This document shows, one piece after another, positions 7,342-12,490 of a stretch of 12,490 bases of DNA. A model generated the notes under the pieces. The model did no database searches, had not been told where the DNA came from, and saw only the letters and a program-made list of their open reading frames with translations. The DNA is taken from positions 1 to 12,490 of the forward strand of contig JBJELF010000094.1 in the NCBI GenBank assembly GCA_051879015.1. Direction: 5' to 3'. The translations under genes and the position numbers were made by a program. The DNA is from JBJELF01 sp051879015. GTDB lineage: Bacteria > Bacillota > Clostridia > Lachnospirales > Lachnospiraceae. Within the stretch, counting starts at the first letter, position 1. The number at the start of each line of letters is the position of its first letter.

Positions 7342-8049
7342 ATGGTAAATATTGCAATTGTGGAGGATGATGAACATTACATATCCATCATCCAAGAATA
7401 TTTAGAAACCTATCGCAAGGAAAAATGCATTTCAATTCATATAGATATTTTTCGCAATGGCAATCAAATTTTATTTCATTACGAACCAGCAGTCTATGAT
7501 ATCCTTTTGATGGATATTGAAATGCCAGGTATCGACGGTATGTCTGCTGCCGAACACATTCGCAAAGTGGATAAGGATGTCATCATTCTTTTCATTACCA
7601 GTATGGCCCAATATGCCATTAAAGGCTATCAAGTGCGGGCACGTTCCTACATTCTCAAACCGGTGAATTATTATAGTTTTGCTTTTGAGCTGGAAGAAGC
7701 GATTGGCGCACTGTCCAAAAAAGTGAACGATAGTCTCCTATTTCCCGACAATGATGGCATGAGAAAAATACCAGTGTGTGATATTTACTATGTAGAAAGT
7801 CAAAAACACAACATGCTGATTCACACAAAAAATGATATTATTTCCATTCGTGAGAGTATGAAGAATATGGAAGAAAAACTGCAGAAATTTTATTTCGAAC
7901 GCTGCAATGTCAGCTTTCTGGTCAATTTAGCCTATGTCTCTGCCGTAGAAGGCGATTTGGTTAAAGTCGGTACGGAAAGTTTACCGATTAGCAGACAAAA
8001 GAAAAAATCATTTCTAGCTGCCTTGACAAAATATGTGGGAGGAAATTGA
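7342..8049 (+). CDS. LytTR-type response regulator (AgrA-like)
   Basis: A 235-residue regulator. Residues 1-120 are a receiver domain: acidic pocket E8-D9-D10, phospho-acceptor D58 in LLMDIEMPGIDG, T86, and K106-P107. Residues about 140-232 are a LytTR DNA-binding domain (IYYVESQKHNMLIHT; RCNVSFLVNLAYV; LPISRQKKKSFL). It would be phosphorylated by the kinase encoded next to it and bind promoter DNA. GGGGGGAG at 7327-7334 is its ribosome site. Where AgrA has H-N in the 'RCHNSF' motif, this protein has N189-V190, while the arginine after 'S' (R218) is kept, so its DNA site may differ from the AgrA consensus. It diverges from the glycosidase operon, the most likely target. The stop lies two bases before the kinase start. 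Confidence 0.92.
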   Translation: MVNIAIVEDDEHYISIIQEYLETYRKEKCISIHIDIFRNGNQILFHYEPAVYDILLMDIEMPGIDGMSAAEHIRKVDKDVIILFITSMAQYAIKGYQVRARSYILKPVNYYSFAFELEEAIGALSKKVNDSLLFPDNDGMRKIPVCDIYYVESQKHNMLIHTKNDIISIRESMKNMEEKLQKFYFERCNVSFLVNLAYVSAVEGDLVKVGTESLPISRQKKKSFLAALTKYVGGN

Positions 8050-8051
8050 TT

Positions 8052-9553
8052 ATGCTCGAACAGATTATCTGTGGCACTCCAATTACTTTTTTGATTTTAT
8101 GCGAATTGATACTCGTATTTGCCTTTTCTCTAGTCTACCAAAATGACTGGAAAGCAGATTGGGGAATGAAATTATTTTCGGCTGTCTTAGTGATTGTTTT
8201 TGTCGAAATATTTGATTACTATTTTGTAGATTTTAACAATTCCAGCACTGCTTTGCAGGCGCCGCTTTGTTTTGGCATGGCATGGCTGTATCTATGTGCA
8301 GTGTTATCTGTTCCTGTGAAAGAGGGATTATATTGTTCCATATGGTCTTATCTGATAACAGAAATTTTAGCCCAGACAGTGATGCCGATAGCAGGGCTTA
8401 TTTCATATGAAAGAAGTGCTATCTTAGGAATATTCATCTATCTTACACTTTTTGGAATTGTAATAGCAATTGCATTTCTAATCATAACCCATTATCTGAT
8501 AAAGGAATTGCAAATAAACAATCATTATCATGTGGGGCGTCAAAAATTATTATCTTCGATTATGATTGCAGTGCTCTATCTTATCATATCCAATTATCAG
8601 TTTATCTTCTGGCTACTTGGATATGAGCCGGAATCTGGTTCCAACATGATTACGATATTTCGTTTAATTATAGGCTGGGGCTGTGTGTGTTTTTTGTACC
8701 TTCAAAATAATATTGAAAAACGTCAGGCTGCCGAACAGGAACGAAATATGATTCNNNNNNNNNNNNNNNNNNNNNNNNNNNNNNNNNNNNNNNNNNNNNN
8801 NNNNNNNNNNNNNNNNNNNNNNNNNNNNNNNNNNNNNNNNNNNNNNNNNNNNNNCTTCAAAATAATATTGAAAAACGTCAGGCTGCCGAACAGGAACGAA
8901 ATATGATTCAACAGCTTTGGCATCGCCAGCAAGAACAATACCAATTGTCACAAGAAAACATTGAACTGATTAACCGCAAATGCCATGATTTAAAATACCA
9001 AATCAGAGCGTTTCAGGATATGAGTGACAATGATAAAATACGGGAGCAAATCAAAGAATTAGAACATTCTGTCATGATTTATGACTCTGTTGTAAAAACT
9101 GGCAATCCCGTCTTGGATACTGTCTTGACGGAAAAAAGTCTTTACTGTGAGGCACACCAAATCAACATGACTTGTATGGTAGATGGCACCGCACTTGACT
9201 TTATTGAGAGAGTGGACCTCTATACCATATTTGGAAATGCTTTGGATAACGCCATTGAAAGTGTCATGAAACAGGATGATATTCAAAAGCGTGTCATTCA
9301 GGTTGCTGTATTTCAGGAGAAACATTTCCTCATGATACGAATCCGTAATTATTTGGACACGGACTTAAAATTTGTAAATGGTTTGCCTGCTACTACAAAG
9401 GATGACCAACATTATCATGGATTTGGTTTAAAAAGCATTCGCTACACCGCAGAGAAATACGGAGGAGAGATGCTCTGCGAAACCAAAGAACATTGTTTCT
9501 GCCTGCAAATTTTAATTCCCATCCATGCAGAGACCACTTATAATCGTTTCTAG
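8052..9553 (+). CDS. GHKL sensor histidine kinase (AgrC-like), split by an assembly gap
   Basis: The ATG at 8052 follows GGGAGGA and lies two bases after the regulator stop, so the two genes are co-translated. As printed, the gene contains 100 N (8755-8854) flanked by the same 55 bases (8700-8754 and 8855-8909). Removing one copy plus the N run (155 bases) leaves 1347 bases, exactly 449 codons: an intact 448-residue protein. Residues 1-217 hold about six membrane helices with no large extracellular domain. Then follow a coiled-coil linker (220-255), phospho-acceptor H260 in NRKCHDLKYQI, the N-box NALDNAIES (344-352) and the G-box GFGLKSI (405-411). The AgrC/HATPase_c_5 layout is typical of peptide- or small-molecule-sensing kinases; the signal is unknown and no AgrB/AgrD pair is seen in the window. 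Confidence 0.9.
8700..8909. other. Scaffold gap with unmerged 55-base contig overlap
   Basis: One hundred N (8755-8854) are flanked by identical 55-base segments. An exact overlap of 55 equals a k-mer size commonly used by de Bruijn assemblers, and 100 N is a standard scaffold-gap filler. The join restores the kinase frame. This is best read as two contigs that abut and should have been merged, not as a real duplication. Confidence 0.9.
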
Positions 9554-9561
9554 CTGTCAAA

Positions 9562-9607
9562 TAAAAAAAATAGAGAACCTCCTGCTGCAAGCTACAGGAG
9601 GTTCTCT
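9562..9607 (-). terminator. Intrinsic terminator of the HD-phosphohydrolase operon
   Basis: A perfect 13-base stem, AGAGAACCTCCTG (9572-9584) with its complement at 9595-9607, has a 10-base loop. On the minus strand it is followed by A and a run of eight T, a classic intrinsic terminator for the gene that ends at 9698. On the plus strand the tail has no U-tract, so it serves the kinase transcript poorly, if at all. Confidence 0.85.
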
Positions 9608-9641
9608 TACACGGCTGACACACAAACGCAATTGACAACAA

Positions 9642-9663
9642 AACCTCCAAACTACCAGAGGTT
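9642..9663. repeat. Second, degenerate copy of the terminator hairpin
   Basis: AACCTC (9642-9647) and GAGGTT (9658-9663) form a 6-base stem. The segments AACCTCC and GAGGTTCTC also occur in the strong hairpin at 9572-9607, so this looks like a decayed duplicate. Its right arm (9658-9666) could pair with GAGAACCTC at 9573-9581 as an alternative. Confidence 0.5.
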
Positions 9664-9697
9664 CTCCACCAATTGATAATACCAGTCAAAATTTTTT

Positions 9698-10312
9698 CTA
9701 TCTATTATCCTTTTCTTCGTCTGTCTGAATTCTTCCTTTCTTCACATTTGGTTTGATGAAATTTTCATAACCATACTCCCAAAGTATTTCGGAGCCATTT
9801 GCCGTATTTTTATTTCTATTTAATATCTGCTTTAAATGCACACTATGCTCCACCCAGGCTTTCCCATCCGTTGCCGCATTCAACATCATCGGCTGAATAT
9901 TGTCCATCGTATGGGCAAATTTTGCTTCGGGTGTCTCGCTCGCCTCAAATTCTTCCCACAAATCACGCATTTTTTTGCCTTGGTCTTCTGGAAGCAAGGC
10001 AAAGATGCGGTCAGCTGCTGCCATCTCACGCTCTCGCTGAGTCTGTTTCCCCTTCTCATCATATGCATAGGTATCGCCCGCATCAATTTCTACAATATCA
10101 TGTATCAATAACATGATAATTGTCTTTAACACATCGATGCGTTCATTCGCATACTCACTCAAAAGTACTGTCATAATGGCCATATGCCAAGCATGCTCTG
10201 CATCATTCTCCTTGCGAACAGCATCCGACAAATAAGTCTGTCTGCCAATAAATTTTTCCTTGTCAATTTCTCGGATGAAATCAAATTGTTGTTTCAACCT
10301 CTCATGATCCAT
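9698..10312 (-). CDS. HD-domain phosphohydrolase, YfbR/HDDC2-like
   Basis: A 204-residue cytoplasmic protein of the HD_3 family. The metal-binding set is complete: H40 in DAEHAWHMA, H71-D72 in LLIHDIVEIDAGD, and D137 in HTMDNIQPM. These match H33, H68-D69 and D137 of E. coli YfbR, a 5'-deoxynucleotidase of about the same length. E75 and D77 next to the HD motif are also usual in this group. A role in hydrolysing (deoxy)nucleoside monophosphates is therefore likely, but family members vary in substrate. The start has GGAGG at 10319-10323 with a six-base spacer. It is the last gene of a minus-strand cluster that ends in the strong terminator at 9562-9607. Confidence 0.85.
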   Translation of the reverse strand: MDHERLKQQFDFIREIDKEKFIGRQTYLSDAVRKENDAEHAWHMAIMTVLLSEYANERIDVLKTIIMLLIHDIVEIDAGDTYAYDEKGKQTQREREMAAADRIFALLPEDQGKKMRDLWEEFEASETPEAKFAHTMDNIQPMMLNAATDGKAWVEHSVHLKQILNRNKNTANGSEILWEYGYENFIKPNVKKGRIQTDEEKDNR

Positions 10313-10334
10313 CGTTATCCTCCAATCTATTATC

Positions 10335-10448
10335 TCACTCTATCTTTGAGAAATCTTCTTCATAAATCAAACCCTTTCGTTCGTCATAGGCAGAAACCAC
10401 TGCCGCCTGTGCCCTTTGGGTATTAGGTAATGGGTAGTTGACACACAT
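10335..10448 (-). CDS. Candidate 37-residue small protein
   Basis: A short frame lies between the DUF3298-type gene and the HD gene. It begins with ATG four bases after the upstream stop and ends with TGA 22 bases before the HD start. The peptide starts MCVNYPLPNTQ and has a plausible amphipathic, charged middle and end (SAYDERKGLIYEEDFSKIE). There is no good ribosome site at the usual distance, so it would depend on translational coupling to the upstream gene. I do not recognise the sequence. It may be a genuine small protein, the tail of a decayed gene, or chance; the biased codon use looks protein-like but the frame is too short to be sure. Confidence 0.35.
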   Translation of the reverse strand: MCVNYPLPNTQRAQAAVVSAYDERKGLIYEEDFSKIE

Positions 10449-10452
10449 AGGA

Positions 10453-11112
10453 TTAGAATAATTCCTTTATTTGTGCGTTTGGTAACAAAAATTCAGGAAT
10501 CCCTGATGCATAAGGTGCAATATCATATTGCTGGAAATAAATGACAATACCGTCTTGAGTCAGATAAAAATGATCTGGACGAAATGCACTTCTCAACAAA
10601 CTAGCATAATCCTCAAAAAAACTTCCCGGTGATACTTTTAATAATTCTGAAATCTTGCTTTCAATCCATAATATAATCTTCTCCTGAAACATCATATCAT
10701 TGGTGTAAAAATTTCTCAAATAGATTTTCTTACCAGTCGCAAAATCCCATGTATCGGATGTCCGAACCGTTGCCCCATGAGCACCACCCAAATAAGTATA
10801 CTGCTCCAGATATAAGCTAGTCACACAACCTTTGTTCCATGTCACTTGATAAATCATATCAAATTCAAACGGATGAAATGGCGGATTATTTTCCTGAATA
10901 TACTGTGCTGCCTCTGCTGCCTGAGGATATAGAACCCATTTACAATAGGTTTGCTTATTTCTTGCCAGAGTCAGATAAAACTCATTGATTGATTCCACTG
11001 CCTTCGAATTACAAGTAGAATAAAAAAATGGATATGCTATATTATATTTTAGAACAGGTATAGCATGGTAGAATAAAATTTCATTCAACGATTTACTCTT
11101 GACAATTTGCAT
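10453..11112 (-). CDS. DUF4163/DUF3298-type protein
   Basis: A 219-residue protein. The middle (TYLGGAHGATVRTSDTWDF) and the end (FYLTQDGIVIYFQQYDIAPYASGIPEFLLP) match the DUF4163-DUF3298 pair found in RsiV-like anti-sigma factors and in the PdaC deacetylase. The end of the protein coincides with the end of the DUF3298 domain, so the domain pair is nearly the whole protein. Family members are mostly exported or membrane-anchored; this one has no signal peptide or transmembrane helix, and its N-terminus (MQIVKSKSLNE) is plain. It may act in the cytoplasm or may have lost an anchor. The start has AGG close by and GGGGGA further upstream; a different start is possible. No catalytic residues can be named. 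It precedes the small ORF and the HD gene on the same strand, suggesting one transcript. Confidence 0.7.
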   Translation of the reverse strand: MQIVKSKSLNEILFYHAIPVLKYNIAYPFFYSTCNSKAVESINEFYLTLARNKQTYCKWVLYPQAAEAAQYIQENNPPFHPFEFDMIYQVTWNKGCVTSLYLEQYTYLGGAHGATVRTSDTWDFATGKKIYLRNFYTNDMMFQEKIILWIESKISELLKVSPGSFFEDYASLLRSAFRPDHFYLTQDGIVIYFQQYDIAPYASGIPEFLLPNAQIKELF

Positions 11113-11179
11113 TTTCCTACATTTCCCCCATTCATCTAAAACCAGCCCTCTTGATATTCCATCACTTTATATTGATAAA

Positions 11180-11185
11180 TATAAT
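11180..11185 (+). promoter_or_regulatory. Consensus -10 hexamer before the hairpin array
   Basis: A perfect TATAAT lies at 11180-11185, which would start transcription near 11192, just before the first stem at 11195. There is no convincing -35 at the proper distance; TTGATA at 11151-11156 is 23 bases away, too far. In A+T-rich DNA a lone hexamer is weak evidence. Confidence 0.25.
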
Positions 11186-11194
11186 ATGATACCA

Positions 11195-11359
11195 GGGTTC
11201 CAAAGTCATACCTTTCATGCTTGCATGAACAGGTATGACTTTGGGGCCCGCCAAAACATGAGAAAGTAGCCCAAATCGGGCGGATTTCGAATGTTTTTGG
11301 ATTGCGGGAGCACAACGTGCGGAGCAATCCATAGGTATCAAGGGAGCAAAATACCTTTT
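11195..11359 (+). ncRNA. Candidate structured RNA or palindromic repeat with four hairpins
   Basis: Four consecutive stems fill 165 bases. Hairpin 1 (11195-11249): 14 pairs, CCAAAGTCATACCT with its complement, plus a 7-pair tip TTCATGC-TT-GCATGAA, one bulged C, and an outer GGG/CCC joined by two G-U pairs. Hairpin 2 (11251-11300): CCAAAACAT with ATGTTTTTGG, a GA/GA internal loop, GAAA/TTTC, a GTA/GGA loop and GCCC/GGGC. Hairpin 3 (11299-11330): GGATTGC/GCAATCC, a GGGA/GGA loop and GCAC-AAC-GTGC. Hairpin 4 (11333-11359): AGGTAT/ATACCT followed by TTT. The G-U pairs, purine-rich internal loops and final U-run favour the plus strand. It could be a small RNA, or a mobile palindromic intergenic repeat. 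Short frames through it on both strands look like by-products of the symmetry. I cannot assign it to a known RNA family. Confidence 0.45.
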
Positions 11360-11557
11360 AACCCCAACATCATAATATGAGTCTTCCTCATAATCTGTAT
11401 TCTCCACTCGTGGCTATTATTTCTCAAACATACCGCAAGATATTTGTTTAATCATCAAAATCATTCTTATCAGCATCAAAATTCGCTGCGTTTTTGCGAT
11501 AGCGACGCACATGCTTCGAACTGGATTACTTGTCAAAACCATTAAAAATATATGCTT
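11360..11557. other. Intergenic stretch without a recognised gene
   Basis: Between the hairpin array and the aldolase stop there is no supported gene. A small stem TATGAG-TCTTC-CTCATA lies at 11376-11392. A minus-strand frame ending at 11448 reads like the tail of a basic-then-acidic protein (VRRYRKNAANFDADKNDFDD from a GTG at 11510) but is only about 20 codons with no ribosome site. I see no clear terminator for the aldolase gene here. Confidence 0.5.
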
Positions 11558-12475
11558 TTAGTCCTGACAATATTTTTGAATGGCTGCATCAATCATTGCT
11601 GCACATTTTTCTACCTGTGGCATATCCTCTGGAATTAAATTTGGCATTGGCTTTCTCACTCCGCCTAAATCAATTCCTTCCCTAATTTTTATCACTTTTT
11701 TCATTACAGCATACAGATTGCCATGGCATTTACACAGCTCATAAATGATGGCATCTGCTGCATACTGCACTTCTCTGGCTTGCTCCATCTTGCCAGCATC
11801 AAACAACTCCTTGATTTTTAAATATAATTCTGGCATCACACCGTAAGTACCGCCGATACCGCCGCAAGCTCCCATAGCAAGACCGGAAATTAACTGTTCA
11901 TCTGGTCCATTAAATACCACAAAATCTTTTGAACCTTCCATTAAAAATTGCTGGATATCCTGCACTGGCATAGAACTGTTTTTAACTGCTACCATGCGGG
12001 GATTCTTTTTCATCTCACGAAATAAAGGCATAGTCAATGCCACTCCTGCCAACTGCGGAATGTTGTAAATCACAAAATCCGTGTCTGGCGCTGCGTTTGA
12101 AATATCATTCCAATACTCTGCAATCGCATATTCCGGCAAATGAAAATAAATAGGTGGAATGGCCGCAATGGCATCCACCCCAAGACTCTGGGCATGTCTT
12201 GCCAGTTCACAGCTATCCGCCGTGTTATTGCAGGCCACATGGGCAATCACCGTCATCCTGCCGGCAGCCACTTTCATCACATGTTCCAACACCAACTTGC
12301 GCTCTGCCACACTGTGATAAATACATTCTCCAGAAGAACCTCCTACATAAACTCCCTTTACTCCTTTTTTCATGAGATGTGCTGTTAACTGCTCTACCTC
12401 TTCAGGACAAATATTTCCTTGCTTGTCATAGCAAGCATAAAAAGCCGGTATAATGCCTTGATACTTTTCCCTCAT
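11558..12475 (-). CDS. N-acetylneuraminate lyase-like aldolase (DapA/NanA superfamily)
   Basis: A 305-residue cytoplasmic class I aldolase with a single TIM barrel, the normal length for the family. The Schiff-base lysine K165 (MVAVKNSS) and tyrosine Y137 (IYNIPQLAGVALT) fall at exactly the positions of E. coli NanA. The GGSSGE loop (45-50), IAHVACNNTADS (77-88) and the G-P-D-E motif (190-193) also follow NanA rather than DapA. The likely reaction is cleavage of N-acetylneuraminate or a related 2-oxo acid to pyruvate and an aldehyde sugar. The NanA residue S208 is glycine here (GGIGGTYG), so the substrate may differ from sialic acid. AGGAGG at 12484-12489, eight bases from the ATG, fixes the start. 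Upstream genes, which could settle the pathway, are outside the window; no other sialic-acid gene is seen. Confidence 0.8.
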   Translation of the reverse strand: MREKYQGIIPAFYACYDKQGNICPEEVEQLTAHLMKKGVKGVYVGGSSGECIYHSVAERKLVLEHVMKVAAGRMTVIAHVACNNTADSCELARHAQSLGVDAIAAIPPIYFHLPEYAIAEYWNDISNAAPDTDFVIYNIPQLAGVALTMPLFREMKKNPRMVAVKNSSMPVQDIQQFLMEGSKDFVVFNGPDEQLISGLAMGACGGIGGTYGVMPELYLKIKELFDAGKMEQAREVQYAADAIIYELCKCHGNLYAVMKKVIKIREGIDLGGVRKPMPNLIPEDMPQVEKCAAMIDAAIQKYCQD

Positions 12476-12490
12476 AATAAATTCCTCCTT

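Noticed and set aside
8855..9553. A separate second kinase gene after the N run
   Set aside because: The 55-base overlap shows this is the continuation of the same gene, not a new one.
10438..10464. Plus-strand TTGACA followed by TAATTC
   Set aside because: The spacer is 15 bases, no plus-strand gene follows, and the bases are part of coding sequence on the minus strand.
11136..11407. Two minus-strand frames of 63 and 81 codons across the hairpin array
   Set aside because: They lack ribosome sites and a recognisable domain, and both run through the stems; they look like by-products of the palindromic sequence.
11448..11510. Minus-strand tail-like frame ending NDFDD
   Set aside because: About 20 codons with an in-frame stop shortly upstream; it could be a gene remnant but there is too little to call.

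Overview
The window looks like chromosome of a low-GC, Gram-positive gut Clostridium relative, most likely a Lachnospiraceae-type anaerobe. The grounds are purine-rich AGGAGG-type ribosome sites before most genes, A+T-rich intergenic DNA, a permuted family 3 glycosidase of the kind known from ruminococci and butyrivibrios, and an AgrC/AgrA-like two-component system. This placement rests on gene style only; no 16S or marker gene is present.

Layout. (1) 1-1660: the start of an XRE-type regulator (minus, cut by the window edge) diverges from an MFS exporter gene (plus). (2) 1700-7064, minus: a two-gene operon. A large GH3 glycosidase comes first, with domains in inverted order and a membrane helix at each end. 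Thirteen bases later comes an AzgA/NCS2-like permease that carries about 240 extra C-terminal residues forming two predicted beta-sandwich domains outside the cell. A hairpin at 1630-1660 separates this operon from the convergent MFS gene. (3) 7065-7341: a divergent control region with a good promoter for the regulator genes and several palindromes and direct repeats. (4) 7342-9553, plus: a LytTR response regulator and its GHKL sensor kinase. The kinase is interrupted by a 100-N gap that is almost certainly an assembly artefact, because the same 55 bases flank it on both sides; collapsing them restores an intact 448-residue kinase. (5) 9562-11112, minus: a probable operon of a DUF4163/DUF3298-type protein, a 37-codon small ORF and a YfbR/HDDC2-like HD phosphohydrolase, ending in a strong terminator. 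(6) 11113-11557: a gene-free stretch holding a dense array of hairpins (11195-11359), a candidate structured RNA or palindromic repeat on the plus strand. (7) 11558-12475, minus: an N-acetylneuraminate-lyase-like aldolase.

How the parts may work together. The central module (sensor kinase, response regulator, surface-anchored glycosidase, permease with a surface-exposed domain) reads as a sense-cleave-import unit. The glycosidase would hydrolyse a glycoside at the outer membrane face, and the permease, possibly aided by its extracellular domains, would take up a product, with the divergent two-component system controlling expression. The layout is seen directly; the functional coupling and the substrate are inference. 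The permease belongs to a nucleobase family but has lost a core acidic residue, so its substrate cannot be assumed to be a purine.
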